NCBI GenBank assembly: GCA_016124755.1
Contig: WGNA01000008.1
Coordinates: forward strand, 124,001-188,000
DNA length: 64,000 nt
DNA from: Bacteroidota bacterium
GTDB lineage: Bacteria > Bacteroidota > Bacteroidia > NS11-12g > UBA9320
Direction: 5' to 3'
Shown here: positions 1 through 8,868 of the stretch, in pieces
Layout: each line of letters starts with the position of its first letter
How positions within the stretch are numbered: the first letter of the stretch is position 1
Made by a program: the position numbers and the translations under genes
The notes under the pieces: generated by a model
What the model was told of the DNA's origin: nothing
What the model saw: the letters and a program-made list of their open reading frames with translations, nothing else
The model's database searches: none

Positions 1-1563
1 ATGAGAAGGATTCTAATTTTACTTTTACTAATTGTCGGTTCATGTCTTTCATCTGATGTATCATCCACTTCGATACCTTCGGGCCCAAAGCCTTTTATTT
101 TCGAACCGGGAAAACCAGGTGATAAAATCCGAAGCCAGAAACTGTTATTGTTTGGTGAAAGAGGAGCGCTCTATTTTGCTGAAACGGAACTTAAAAAGAA
201 TAAAAAGAAAATTCGGGTACACGTCAATTTTAAGCGCAAAAAGAAGAAGAAAGTAAAAGAATCCAAATACGCCTGGACCATTTATCTGATGGATAGATTT
301 ATGGGTGTGTCGTATGAAGAAACGCTTAATATCAGATCTTCTTTTGGTGATTTCAGCCGTTACTACGACGACGGAGAAAGGGTGTATTTTATAGCGCAAC
401 GTTACAAAAAGGAAGAAGGATTTGAATTGCTGGAAGTAAATTTCAAACGTCATCAGTTCCGGCATTTTAATCTTAAGATGGAATCTGAGACAGAATTCAA
501 GGATGTTGAGAAAGTCGGAGATTCACTTATTATTTCCACTACAGATGCATCCTATTTTTTGGATTCATCGTATAAAACGCTGCATACACTAAAATGCGAG
601 GATCTCACTACAGAATATTTTAACAAAAAAGACAGAGCCAACGCGTTGGAGCGTCACTTTATTTATTTAAAGGAATACAACAAAACCCTGATGCTCGAAG
701 ATGTGGAAATGAGTGCAAACCGTAAAGTAACGTATGCCCGCTGGTTCGACGAAGACCTTGAACACGAATCGGATGAAGTGCTGTACGACGGCGAATACCA
801 TCTTTTTGTTCAGAATGTTTTGCCTCTGGGAAATGGTGATTATGCGATTTCTGGACAAGTAAATTATTCCGGCGATTATTACGGAGGTGTTGGGATATTT
901 TATTTGCGAATTGAAAAAGGAATTCCCGGTAAACCTGTTTTGTATTTTGCTCAAGATGTGGAAGGGTTCGGCTTATTAATGATCCGTAAATACATAAATC
1001 GGAATGAACGTGCAGAGAAAAAGGGGCGTCCTAAAAAATACAAACCGCCTGTCGGACATCTGCACATTGTTCAGTCTTTTAAAGATGGAGATGCTATAAC
1101 GTTCACATTTCAGATGGGTCAGTTGTATATTAAATCCGGAGAGGGTTATTCTTATGTGTATTGCCATACCCGATATGGTGTAGCGTTAAAAGTAAATATT
1201 AACGGAGAATTGCAATGGTCGCATTCGATGAGATTGTCGCACAGTAGTACTACCTTTCCGGAAGCCAGTGCATCGCAGGTTTGTGGAGTGAGTAAAGACG
1301 AAGAAGGGAATTATATGTTTAGCGGTATTTATAATAATACCATGATGGTTAATAATTATGATTCTTTGGGGAAATTGACGACTAAAGAATCATATAACAT
1401 GTTTTGGAAGAAATATACCTTTTATCGTATCAGGCTCCGGATTATGTATGAACACGATTACTGGTTCGCTAAAAAGTCGGTTTTTCACATTCATATTAAA
1501 AGAAGATATAAGAAAAAAATTTTCCGGAAACGAAGGTATTTAGTGAGGATAGTTGGGGAATAA
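1..1563 (+). CDS. Secreted lipoprotein of unknown function (520 aa)
   Basis: The protein starts at the first base of the window with a lipoprotein signal: a basic n-region, a Leu/Ile-rich core and a lipobox ending VGSC at about residue 15. This supports ATG at base 1 as the true start, although nothing upstream can be seen. The mature part is soluble and β-rich, with a Lys-rich stretch at about residues 60-85 and a strongly basic C-terminal 40 residues (KKKIFRKRR). Spaced segments such as GNGDYAISGQVNYSG and KDEEGNYMFSGIY resemble blades of the secreted propeller-like proteins common in Bacteroidota, but I recognise no family. It is expected to be anchored at the cell envelope. Function unknown. 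Confidence 0.75.
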   Translation: MRRILILLLLIVGSCLSSDVSSTSIPSGPKPFIFEPGKPGDKIRSQKLLLFGERGALYFAETELKKNKKKIRVHVNFKRKKKKKVKESKYAWTIYLMDRFMGVSYEETLNIRSSFGDFSRYYDDGERVYFIAQRYKKEEGFELLEVNFKRHQFRHFNLKMESETEFKDVEKVGDSLIISTTDASYFLDSSYKTLHTLKCEDLTTEYFNKKDRANALERHFIYLKEYNKTLMLEDVEMSANRKVTYARWFDEDLEHESDEVLYDGEYHLFVQNVLPLGNGDYAISGQVNYSGDYYGGVGIFYLRIEKGIPGKPVLYFAQDVEGFGLLMIRKYINRNERAEKKGRPKKYKPPVGHLHIVQSFKDGDAITFTFQMGQLYIKSGEGYSYVYCHTRYGVALKVNINGELQWSHSMRLSHSSTTFPEASASQVCGVSKDEEGNYMFSGIYNNTMMVNNYDSLGKLTTKESYNMFWKKYTFYRIRLRIMYEHDYWFAKKSVFHIHIKRRYKKKIFRKRRYLVRIVGE

Positions 1564-1640
1564 CCGATTAGTGTTTTCTATGTTCTGCCAGTCACGGATG
1601 AATTTTTAGCGCATCATGTCAGAAATCTATGAAATAAAAG

Positions 1641-1705
1641 CTCAGTGGCAGGTTCTCGAACCTCTACAAATCATAGAATGCCAAACACATGATCGGCTTC
1701 GGTAT
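1641..1705 (+). repeat. 65-bp dispersed repeat, copy 1 of 4
   Basis: This copy aligns without gaps to 7441-7505 (minus), 42398-42462 (plus) and 56972-57036 (plus). The conserved parts are a GGT..TCGAA block near position 11, a purine-rich centre, and the 3' end ATCGGCTTCGGTAT. CGAA near the 5' side can pair with TTCG at the 3' end, so each copy may fold into a long imperfect hairpin. It lies in the gap between two lipoprotein genes. Confidence 0.75.
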
Positions 1706-1746
1706 ATTTTTGATTTAATGTTCACAATTTAAATTTGGTTCAAGGA

Positions 1747-2478
1747 ATGAATTTATTCTGCAGTAATAAAGTTAGTCCGCATCATTACCATCAATCCGAT
1801 TTATGTTCTTTTAGTAAGCAGATTTGTTTTAGATGTAATTCTTTTTACCTCACTACATCGGTCTTTTTACTTTTTATAATGGGTTGTAGGGTTGAAAGTG
1901 GATCGGAACGAAAAACCGAATTGGAAGTTCATGATTCTTTAATGAATACTCAAACAGACATTCCCGAGAAATTGGAAATAATGCGGGTTGGAAACCGTAT
2001 TTCCGGTGATTTTAACGGTGACGGAATAATCGAATACGCCTGTCTTGTTAAAACAAAACAAGGTTTGGGAAATCCTGTTGAAGAAGGAACTTCCGATGTA
2101 TTTGAAATTCTTTTTTCAAATTCAGAAATTCCGGCAATACCGGTGGATTGCTGCGAATTCCTTTTGGTTTATGAAGGAGACCTTAATGGTAATGGAAGCG
2201 ATGAATTTACGATGTTTCAAGATGGTTTGAACGGTTGTTCTAAGATGGTTAAAACCTTTACTTTTAATAATGATGTTTGGAAAGAACTGTATGATCCTTT
2301 TCTATGTTCGGTCGGTTGTGGTGTGGAAGTTACGGATGAGGAATATCTGAATTGGGTTGTTCTTGAAAATGACACCGTTTATTATCGCCTACCGGATTTG
2401 AATGAACATCTGTTAAATGAAGAAGGAGACAGAATTATTTTTAACCGACTGTTAAAGATAAAAGCAGATATAAATTAA
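1747..2478 (+). CDS. Lipoprotein with two FG-GAP/EF-hand-like loops
   Basis: I chose ATG at 1747; TTG at 1735 is also in frame. The N-terminal region is unusually long (about 46 residues) before a hydrophobic segment and a lipobox ending FIMGC. The mature part holds two Asp/Asn-rich loops, DFNGDGIIEY (about residues 83-92) and DLNGNGSDEF (about 136-145). These look like the calcium-binding loops of FG-GAP/VCBS propellers or dockerin-like EF-hands. There are several Cys residues (CCEF, CSVGCG). The likely role is an envelope-anchored Ca-binding protein, with no specific function assignable. The start is uncertain because the segment before the hydrophobic core is not typical of a signal peptide. 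Confidence 0.65.
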   Translation: MNLFCSNKVSPHHYHQSDLCSFSKQICFRCNSFYLTTSVFLLFIMGCRVESGSERKTELEVHDSLMNTQTDIPEKLEIMRVGNRISGDFNGDGIIEYACLVKTKQGLGNPVEEGTSDVFEILFSNSEIPAIPVDCCEFLLVYEGDLNGNGSDEFTMFQDGLNGCSKMVKTFTFNNDVWKELYDPFLCSVGCGVEVTDEEYLNWVVLENDTVYYRLPDLNEHLLNEEGDRIIFNRLLKIKADIN

Positions 2479-2480
2479 AC

Positions 2481-2630
2481 TGCTTTTCCGCTTGGATACA
2501 CCAGGATTGTTAATCGGTTTGGGATTAATTTACAATCTCTTTTCTTTTCACTTTTTTCTTGTTAAAAAAGAAGCAAAAAATCAATTCGGAAAGAAAGCGA
2601 CCCATGTGCCCTTTCTCATTTGTTGAAAAA
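2481..2630 (+). repeat. 150-bp dispersed repeat, copy 1 (matches 31426-31575)
   Basis: The stretch aligns base for base, without gaps, with 31426-31575 at roughly 75-80% identity by eye. It contains an A/T hairpin (CTTTTTT-CTTGTT-AAAAAAG, 2551-2570) followed by a conserved block CGGAAAGAAAG and CCCTTTCTCATTTGTTGAAAA. Both copies lie just after the stop codon of a plus-strand gene and upstream of a convergent gene's 3' end, so they may double as transcription terminators. The rest of this gap (2631-2827) shows nothing I recognise. Confidence 0.8.
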
Positions 2631-2827
2631 TTAGTTTAAGAAGTGGCAAGCACATTCCCCGATTTTCTACCAAATGACACATTTCCTCGAGGCTATACTG
2701 CCTTTCCGACGAACCGCCCACGCGATCCTATTCTTGTTTTAGATTTGATTCGCACTATTCATGTTGTTCTGTTTAGTACTTAAATTTATGAGATCAACAT
2801 GATGGTATAATTAAGCGGAGCGACTTT

Positions 2828-3349
2828 TTATTTTATTCTGACTTCTAATTCTTTCCCAAGACCAACTTCGATTATTTTTTTCAGTGTTCCCAGTTCAACA
2901 TCCGATTTGTCATTTTCAATGCGGGAAATGTATGTTCTGGAAGTACCGCTCATAATGGCAAGATCCTGCTGAGAAAGACCGGCACTGATTCGTGCTTCAC
3001 GTATCATCTTCCCAAGTTGCATTATAAATTCAGATTTTTCCGGATGACTATGCTTTAATAAGATATCTGCACCAATCTCAAAAGGTACTTTTTCTTTTTG
3101 TCCGTTTCTTAAGGTAATAAACTGTTCTACGTTGTCAAACGAAAGTGTGTTATTTCTAAGAGTAACTTTTTTTAATTCGTTGTCATCATTTAAAATATTG
3201 GCTGTAGATTTTTCATTAACTCCTATACTCTTTAAAACTTTATAAAAATCAATTATTCTGGACTCTCCATTGTTAAATGTAACATTGACCGAGTGATTCT
3301 CAACCCAATTTATTTTTAAGATCCTTGGGATTTTAATTGTCTTTCTCAT
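2828..3349 (-). CDS. DUF2442 protein fused to an XRE-type HTH (likely antitoxin/regulator)
   Basis: The N-terminal half (residues 1-90) looks like DUF2442, with WVENHSVNVTFNNGESRIID followed by LRN and FEIGADILL. The C-terminal half (about 105-173) is a Cro/C1-type helix-turn-helix: IREARISAGLSQQDLAIMSG, then SRTYISRIENDKSDV. Its ATG overlaps the stop of the upstream DUF4160 gene (ATGA, 4 bp), so the two are co-translated. DUF4160 and DUF2442 genes are often paired and are predicted to form TA-like modules. The HTH part would let this partner repress its own operon. The toxin/antitoxin roles are inferred from family and context. Confidence 0.85.
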   Translation of the reverse strand: MRKTIKIPRILKINWVENHSVNVTFNNGESRIIDFYKVLKSIGVNEKSTANILNDDNELKKVTLRNNTLSFDNVEQFITLRNGQKEKVPFEIGADILLKHSHPEKSEFIMQLGKMIREARISAGLSQQDLAIMSGTSRTYISRIENDKSDVELGTLKKIIEVGLGKELEVRIK

Positions 3350-3582
3350 CTTAGATCCGGATTTAATTCATAGAACACTTCCAGTGCCCAATTCGCGTTG
3401 CCTGCCAACCAGTCCATTGCCTTTTTTAATTGTCTTGATGGTAGTTCTCCAACGTACACTTCCTGAGATTCAATAGTTAACAGAATTTCAAATTCATTGT
3501 AAACAACATGGACATGGGGCGGTCGGTGATCACCATTATAAATGTTGATCTTGATCCCGTCAAACATGTCAATGGTTGGCAT
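3346..3582 (-). CDS. DUF4160 protein (putative toxin partner)
   Basis: The protein is 78 aa and full length for DUF4160. It has the usual opening MPTI..FDGIKI.IY and the HRPPHVHV signature, then an acidic β-strand region (FEILLTIES) and a C-terminal helix (RQLKKAMDWLAGN). It is the first gene of a two-gene operon and overlaps the DUF2442-HTH gene by 4 bp. DUF4160 proteins are small, unresolved in biochemistry, and recurrently linked to DUF2442. A TA-like function is a family-level prediction. A run of ATTAGATACA-like bases just upstream (3601-3625) could hold the promoter or operator. Confidence 0.85.
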   Translation of the reverse strand: MPTIDMFDGIKINIYNGDHRPPHVHVVYNEFEILLTIESQEVYVGELPSRQLKKAMDWLAGNANWALEVFYELNPDLR

Positions 3583-3657
3583 TCCACAAATATAGAAATG
3601 TATCTAATTAGATACAAATTGAAATAGATTTTTAGCGAAGTCCCGACTCACAGGAAG

Positions 3658-4572
3658 TTAATATGCGGTGTGATTCTCCCGGTACACATTCGGACTCACA
3701 CCTTCGTACTTTTTGAAAATGCGGCAGAAGTAATTTGGATCATTAAATCCGGATGCGTATGCGATTTCTTTTATTGTGATGCTTTTGTCCAACAATAATT
3801 TCTTCGCGTAATTTAACTTCTCATCAATAATGATTTTTCCGGGAGGCGCTCCCACTTCATCAATGAAGGCACGGTACAAAGTCGATTTACTCATGCACGA
3901 AATGTTGCACAAATCCTCCACGGTAATCGACTGATTAATGCGCGACATGATGTATTGCATCACCAAATAAACCTGTGAATGAATAATCTGTGTGTTGTTC
4001 CGGTAGCTCTTGAGATTTTGAACCCGGATGATATTCAGCAGTAATTCGCGGAGAATTAAATCGATGTTGTAATCGCGAAAAGGATCATCGCCTGTGAAAA
4101 CCCGCAGCAACTTGGAACTCAGCGAAGCCATCTCGTCGTTGTTATTCAGAATTACTTCGTTGATGTCTATTACCCAGTCTTTTTTCTGCGTTTCCGGCTT
4201 TAGTTTTTCGTTTATAATTTCAAGCTGATGATGGATGTACGAATTGTCGATTGCCAAAGCCGTACACTGAGTCGGATTATCGATTTCGGCCTCGGGGAAA
4301 TCAATTTGAATAGGCGTGTCGGTCGGGATAATTACTGTTTCGCCCGGGAAATAATCGAAGCTGTTTACCTCAGGCATGTACATCACTTTTTTGCCCCGCA
4401 ACATCGAGGTAATGGTGAGTCCGTTGAATTTGAGATTGAATTGCTCAGCTCGCTTCCGGGTTTCAAATACATTCAATTCACAGAACTCCGCCCTGAATTT
4501 GGTTCGGTGTTCTACGAGTGAATCTAATTTGTCGAATCCCGTTAGTTTATAAGGAGTGATAAAACTTTTCAA
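3658..4572 (-). CDS. AraC-family transcriptional regulator
   Basis: The C-terminal 100 residues are a canonical AraC double HTH: SITVEDLCNISCMSKSTLYR, then SITIKEIAYASGFNDPNYFC with FKKYEGVSPNVYR. The N-terminal about 190 residues are a β-rich sensing domain (FNGLTITSMLRGKK, a PGETVIIPTDTPI cupin-like strand) of the type in AraC regulators next to alcohol/aldehyde dehydrogenases. The gene is divergent from the AldB/ExaC-type dehydrogenase at 4731 across a 158-bp gap, so it probably activates that operon in response to an alcohol or aldehyde. Family assignment is firm. The inducer is inference. Confidence 0.92.
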   Translation of the reverse strand: MKSFITPYKLTGFDKLDSLVEHRTKFRAEFCELNVFETRKRAEQFNLKFNGLTITSMLRGKKVMYMPEVNSFDYFPGETVIIPTDTPIQIDFPEAEIDNPTQCTALAIDNSYIHHQLEIINEKLKPETQKKDWVIDINEVILNNNDEMASLSSKLLRVFTGDDPFRDYNIDLILRELLLNIIRVQNLKSYRNNTQIIHSQVYLVMQYIMSRINQSITVEDLCNISCMSKSTLYRAFIDEVGAPPGKIIIDEKLNYAKKLLLDKSITIKEIAYASGFNDPNYFCRIFKKYEGVSPNVYRENHTAY

Positions 4573-4596
4573 AGCTCAAACTGCTGTCGCTTGCAC

Positions 4597-4627
4597 CAAA
4601 TTTAGATAAAAGATATACGCGCAACAA
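4597..4627 (-). promoter_or_regulatory. Candidate Bacteroidota promoter for the araC-family gene
   Basis: On the minus strand, TAAATTTG (4604-4597) fits the Bacteroidota -7 element TAnnTTTG, and TTG (4627-4625) lies 20 bases upstream, as expected for the -33 element. The -7 box is 25 bases before the ATG at 4572. This is seen by pattern only. No second site is available for comparison. Confidence 0.4.
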
Positions 4628-4730
4628 GGTCTCGGAAAACATGGGAAGATTGTGCTATACATTGAAAATATCCTCCAGTTAAAATGAGAAAACTGCGCAA
4701 TTCCTTTGACTGAATAAAAATTTTAATGTT

Positions 4731-6257
4731 ATGCTAACACTTTCCAAAACACTCCCTTTTGAGGGATTAGAAGTTGAATTTAATTCTCAATACGACAATT
4801 ACATCAACGGCCAGTGGACGGCTCCGGTGCGGGGAAATTATTTCGAGAATATTTCACCGGTTAACGGACAGCCGTTTACCAAAGCAGCCCGGTCAACTGC
4901 AGAAGACATTGATCTTGCGCTGGATGCGGCAGAAAAAGCATTTGTTTCCTGGAGCAAAACTTCCGCTGCCACCCGGGCGAATCTACTCCTCAAAATTGCG
5001 CAGATTATGGAAGACAATCTGGAATATCTGGCTACTATTGAAACGGTTGACAACGGGAAGGCCATTCGCGAAACGATGGCTGCCGACCTACCGCTTTCGA
5101 TAGATCACTTCCGGTATTTCGCCAGCGTAATTCGCGCTGATGAAAGTACCATGTCTGAACACGATGAACATACCGTGAGTATTAATCTTCATGAACCAAT
5201 TGGTATTGTCGGACAAATAATTCCCTGGAATTTTCCACTGCTTATGGCTGCCTGGAAAATTGCGCCCGCTTTGGCTGCAGGAAATTGTGTTGTGGTAAAA
5301 CCGGCCGAACAAACACCCACCAGCATCATGTGTCTTATGGAATTAATTGACGGTGTGCTGCCTGACGGAGTGTTAAACGTGGTAACAGGATTTGGAATTG
5401 AAGCCGGAAAGCCTTTGGCAACTTCGCCTCGCATTCAGAAAGTTGCGTTCACTGGAGAAACCACAACCGGACGGCTTATCATGCAATATGCTTCCGAAAA
5501 TCTGATTCCGGTTACCATGGAATTGGGCGGAAAGTCTCCGAATATCTTTTTTAAATCTGTGGCCGATCACGACGATGAATTCTTTGATAAAGCCGTGGAA
5601 GGTGCCGTAATGTTCGCATTAAATCAGGGTGAGGTGTGCACATGCCCTTCGAGAATTTTAGTGCATGAAGACATTTACGATCGGTTTATGGAAAGAGTGA
5701 TCGCCCGAACCAAAGCCATAAAAGTAAAGAATCCGCTTTCGAAAGAAGCCATGATGGGCGCGCAGGCCTCGAATGATCAGTACGAAAAGATTCTGAATTA
5801 CATCCATATTGGCATGGAAGAGGGCGCGGAAGTATTATGCGGAGGTGCTAAATATTCCTTGAACAGCGGACTTGAAGAAGGGTATTATATTCAGCCGACA
5901 CTGCTGAAAGGTCACAACAAAATGCGGGTATTTCAGGAAGAGATTTTCGGTCCCGTTTCCTGTGTAACTACTTTTAAAACGGTAGAAGAAGCCATAGAAA
6001 TTGCGAACGACACTTTATATGGACTCGGAGCCGGCGTTTGGACCCGGGATGCACACGAGCTTTATCAGGTTCCACGTGCAATCAAAGCCGGAAGAGTATG
6101 GGTGAATTGTTATCACGCATATCCTGCTCATGCGCCGTTTGGTGGATATAAAAAATCGGGCTTTGGTCGCGAAACTCATAAAATGATGCTGAATCATTAC
6201 CGGCAGACGAAGAACATGTTGATTTCATACGACAAGAATAAACTGGGTTTTTTCTAA
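4731..6257 (+). CDS. aldB: NAD(P)+-dependent aldehyde dehydrogenase (AldB/ExaC type)
   Basis: The 508-aa protein matches the AldB/ExaC branch of aldehyde dehydrogenases over its whole length (about 510 aa is normal). It oxidises acetaldehyde and similar aldehydes to acids with NAD(P)+. Visible signatures are the opening [23 protein letters not shown] (cofactor fold), the catalytic base Glu in [12 protein letters not shown], and the nucleophile Cys in [11 protein letters not shown], a branch-specific form. The C-terminal [16 protein letters not shown] and QTKNMLISY also fit. It is preceded by a divergent AraC regulator and followed by DUF779, the same trio seen in other genomes. Probably a cytoplasmic tetramer. 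A hairpin separates it from DUF779. Confidence 0.96.
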   Translation: MLTLSKTLPFEGLEVEFNSQYDNYINGQWTAPVRGNYFENISPVNGQPFTKAARSTAEDIDLALDAAEKAFVSWSKTSAATRANLLLKIAQIMEDNLEYLATIETVDNGKAIRETMAADLPLSIDHFRYFASVIRADESTMSEHDEHTVSINLHEPIGIVGQIIPWNFPLLMAAWKIAPALAAGNCVVVKPAEQTPTSIMCLMELIDGVLPDGVLNVVTGFGIEAGKPLATSPRIQKVAFTGETTTGRLIMQYASENLIPVTMELGGKSPNIFFKSVADHDDEFFDKAVEGAVMFALNQGEVCTCPSRILVHEDIYDRFMERVIARTKAIKVKNPLSKEAMMGAQASNDQYEKILNYIHIGMEEGAEVLCGGAKYSLNSGLEEGYYIQPTLLKGHNKMRVFQEEIFGPVSCVTTFKTVEEAIEIANDTLYGLGAGVWTRDAHELYQVPRAIKAGRVWVNCYHAYPAHAPFGGYKKSGFGRETHKMMLNHYRQTKNMLISYDKNKLGFF

Positions 6258-6290
6258 AATCTGATCTAACGAATACTTAGGGTTTAATTC

Positions 6291-6327
6291 AAGGCTCTTT
6301 CTGTGATTCAGAGGGAGCCTTAATTTT
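6291..6327 (+). terminator. Hairpin plus T-run between aldB and the DUF779 gene
   Basis: AAGGCTC (6291-6297) pairs with GAGCCTT (6315-6321), with an inner TCTG/CAGA pairing, followed by AATTTTT. This looks like an intrinsic terminator or attenuator. It ends only about 5-10 bases before the DUF779 start codon, so it could uncouple or dampen expression of that gene. Confidence 0.6.
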
Positions 6328-6331
6328 TAAA

Positions 6332-6706
6332 ATGATGAAACGAATCGAATTAACTCCGGCGGCTCACGAATTAATCAATGAATTAAAGATGCAGAATGGA
6401 GAACTCATTTTTCACCAAAGCGGCGGTTGTTGCGACGGATCTCAACCGATGTGTTTTGAAAAAGGAGATTTCAAAATAGGGGGTAGCGATGTGATGCTGG
6501 GAGAAGTCGTAGGTTGCGAATTCTGGATGAGCAAAGATCAGTTTGAATACTGGAAGCATACACATCTCACATTAGACGTGGTTTCAGGACGGGGATCGAG
6601 TTTCTCTCTGGAAATTCCGTATGGAAAACGATTTGTTATCCGATCCCGACTTTTTACCGATTCTGAATTGCTGAATCTGGAAGAAGTGCGTTTTCTGAAT
6701 GAATGA
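6332..6706 (+). CDS. DUF779 protein, aldehyde-dehydrogenase-associated
   Basis: The 124-aa protein has the DUF779 signature GELIFHQSGGCCDGSQPMC and the later segment GCEFWMS...YWKHTHLTLDVV. It ends with GRGSSFSLEIPYGKRF. Full length for the family. DUF779 genes recur next to AldB/ExaC dehydrogenases, as here. The conserved Cys pair and His suggest metal or cofactor binding, but the biochemical role is unknown. ATG at 6332 or 6335 are equally good starts (MMKR). The hairpin just upstream may control it separately. Confidence 0.9.
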   Translation: MMKRIELTPAAHELINELKMQNGELIFHQSGGCCDGSQPMCFEKGDFKIGGSDVMLGEVVGCEFWMSKDQFEYWKHTHLTLDVVSGRGSSFSLEIPYGKRFVIRSRLFTDSELLNLEEVRFLNE

Positions 6707-6829
6707 AGAAATCGGAGTGGTCGTTCCGGCATAGTTACCGCCGCGAAACGAATTAACATTGGAATCTTATATTCGTCTGCATGGAGAACGTGTGAGGCAA
6801 GACTCGTTTTAAAAGTCATAAGTGCAGAT

Positions 6830-7351
6830 ATGAAGATTAAAAAATATACGGGAAATCTGGTAACCATCGATTTGAAAAACCGTAAAACACCCGTTTCCGG
6901 ATATGTGATTGACCAGAACGATGACTGGACTTTATTAAAGAACAATCCGGTGGATTTTGTGATCGATGGCTATGTGTTAATTCCCAATAAATACATTAAA
7001 AATATTCATCACGGTAAAGAGGAAAAGTGGGCAGAATCGGTAATGAATATCAAAGGATTACAGCCAAAGGAAGAAGACCGCATGGCATTGAATGGTCTCG
7101 AGTCGATATTAACGGCGATAACCGAAAAATATCATGCTTTTATGTTAAACACCAAATCAGATGATCTGTGTTTTCCGGGCAGATTAAAATCAATCGGTGA
7201 AAAAGAATTGGTGTTGGAGGCACTCTCATCCAAAGCAGAATGGGAAGGTGAATTTGTTTTAAAAATTAATGAAATACGATCGGTGGAGTTTAATACAGAT
7301 TATCTGAATTCGCTGATGTTGGTGAATCGCGTACACAGAGTGGTTGAATAA
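6830..7351 (+). CDS. Hypothetical cytoplasmic protein with duplicated β-barrel-like halves
   Basis: The 173-aa soluble protein has no signal peptide. Two halves share a pattern of short strands: VSGYVIDQNDDWTLLKNNP...IPNKYIKNI (about 23-60) and FPGRLKSIGEKELVLEALS...KINEIRSVEF (about 115-158), as in tandem Sm-like or small β-barrel domains. I do not recognise a family. A TATATTCG box at 6768-6775, about 55 bases upstream of the ATG, could be a promoter -7 element. The gene stands alone between the DUF779 gene and a 390-bp gap. Function unknown. Confidence 0.7.
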   Translation: MKIKKYTGNLVTIDLKNRKTPVSGYVIDQNDDWTLLKNNPVDFVIDGYVLIPNKYIKNIHHGKEEKWAESVMNIKGLQPKEEDRMALNGLESILTAITEKYHAFMLNTKSDDLCFPGRLKSIGEKELVLEALSSKAEWEGEFVLKINEIRSVEFNTDYLNSLMLVNRVHRVVE

Positions 7352-7440
7352 TTATCCTGAGGTCGATCAGGTATTTGGTTTGAAATATTTCTTACTGTTT
7401 CGAATACCCGACATGGATTTATATGAATGTATGTGGATGT

Positions 7441-7505
7441 ATACCGAAGCTGATTTGATTTTTGCCTCTTTCTGATTCAAATGGCATGGAGTACCCGGCT
7501 ATGGT
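7441..7505 (-). repeat. 65-bp dispersed repeat, copy 2 of 4 (inverted)
   Basis: Read on the minus strand, this aligns ungapped with the copies at 1641, 42398 and 56972. It keeps GGGTACTC, a purine-rich AGAAAGAGGCAAAAA centre and CAGCTTCGGTAT at the end. It sits in the 392-bp gap between a hypothetical gene and the 3' end of a TlpA-like gene. The rest of that gap (7352-7440 and 7506-7743) shows no gene, terminator or other repeat that I can support. Confidence 0.65.
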
Positions 7506-7743
7506 GTTGTTGTTCAATGCTGCAGTTCAGCTAAAAATTAGTCATTGGTCATCCAACAACCTGTTGAACAAGTAGAGCTGATTGAATTAGCAGAATACAT
7601 TTAATTAGAATATACGATTTACTCAATTCGTTGTTCAAATTCACAATGGTGACTTAAGCATTTTAAAGGTGAGGGAAGTATAGTTATGCGGAGTATAAGC
7701 AGTATATGCTGAAATATTGAAGTATTTATCCGACTGCTGAAGG

Positions 7744-8859
7744 TCAGTTATGGAGTAAATCGAGCGATTTTAAATATTTCATAATTTCCGAATCACTTAC
7801 TCGCTTGCCGTAACCAACAAATCTTTTTACTTCCTGTAAATTTTCGTCTAAAAGGATTAAAGTGGGGAAAGAGTTAATATCATGGAGAGGTTTCATGACT
7901 TCTACATCTAATTGATCTATTAAATAGCCTTTTCGACTAATATATCGGTTAATATTAGACTTTGTGTCGTAAGGATTTACACCAAACATAATTAGTTTGG
8001 CGGTATCTATTTGTTCGTGCAACTCATTGACAAAGGGCAACATTTGAAGACATGGTGAACAGCTAAGATACCAATAGTCTATAAGAATATATTTTCCGGA
8101 AGTGCTTTTAATAGTATTTCCATTGATAGTTGGAATGGAATTCTTATTAAACTCTACTGTTGTATCCCTGTTTAACTCTTCCGTAACATTTTTAGGAGGA
8201 ATACTAAATTTGCCAAGGTTAAACTCTCTGTTAAGACTATCGAAACAATTCCCCTTAAAGTAATTAAACTCTATATTGAAGGCAGAATCGGGTCTGTCAT
8301 TGTCATCATTAAAACTTGCATATTTAAAGATTCTGTAATTGCTGGTGAAATAGATAATTCGGGTACCGTTCCAAACTTTGTTTTTTTGTGCTAGGGCAAA
8401 GGTATCATTAGAGTGATAAATCAGTTTTGGTCGGGTGAATTTTCTTCTTGAAAAATCGCCTTTCTCAAAGGTTGGTACCCAATATAATGGGAAGAAAAAG
8501 CTATTGGAATGATACCTGTCAAAATTATATGGTTTAATATTTATTTCAAATGTATCGCCACTTAGACCGGTACCAATGATTTTAAATTTATTGTAAACAC
8601 AGGAGGAACCTGGTTTAGCACCATAGAAATTATAAGAATAGTTCTTAGTAGGAAATAAGTATGTGTTAAGAAAAGATGTATTGCTTTGAGTGAATCGATT
8701 TGAAAGAGTGCATCTTATGAGGAAGGTGGAGTCTTCAAAGTCAGAAATGCTGTTATTGGCTTGCTTAACCTTTTTGTAAAGTTGCCTGGCAGATTGGCTG
8801 AATACCTGACCTGAGAAAATAACCAGATAAAGTATCACTGTGAAGACCCAACTCCTCAT
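7744..8859 (-). CDS. TlpA-like thioredoxin-fold exported protein
   Basis: A signal peptide (VILYLVIFSGQVFSQ) is followed by about 230 residues of β-rich sequence and then a C-terminal thioredoxin-like domain (about residues 245-371). The domain has SGKYILIDYWYLSCSPCLQM, whose redox motif is CSPC, and the cis-Pro strand NSFPTLILLDE. This order (N-terminal domain plus TlpA/AhpC-TSA domain) is common in exported Bacteroidota thiol-disulfide reductases. It likely acts in the periplasm as a thiol:disulfide oxidoreductase. It follows a small lipoprotein gene with a 9-base gap, so they are probably one transcript. Substrate unknown. Confidence 0.88.
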   Translation of the reverse strand: MRSWVFTVILYLVIFSGQVFSQSARQLYKKVKQANNSISDFEDSTFLIRCTLSNRFTQSNTSFLNTYLFPTKNYSYNFYGAKPGSSCVYNKFKIIGTGLSGDTFEINIKPYNFDRYHSNSFFFPLYWVPTFEKGDFSRRKFTRPKLIYHSNDTFALAQKNKVWNGTRIIYFTSNYRIFKYASFNDDNDRPDSAFNIEFNYFKGNCFDSLNREFNLGKFSIPPKNVTEELNRDTTVEFNKNSIPTINGNTIKSTSGKYILIDYWYLSCSPCLQMLPFVNELHEQIDTAKLIMFGVNPYDTKSNINRYISRKGYLIDQLDVEVMKPLHDINSFPTLILLDENLQEVKRFVGYGKRVSDSEIMKYLKSLDLLHN

Positions 8860-8868
8860 AATTGTTTA

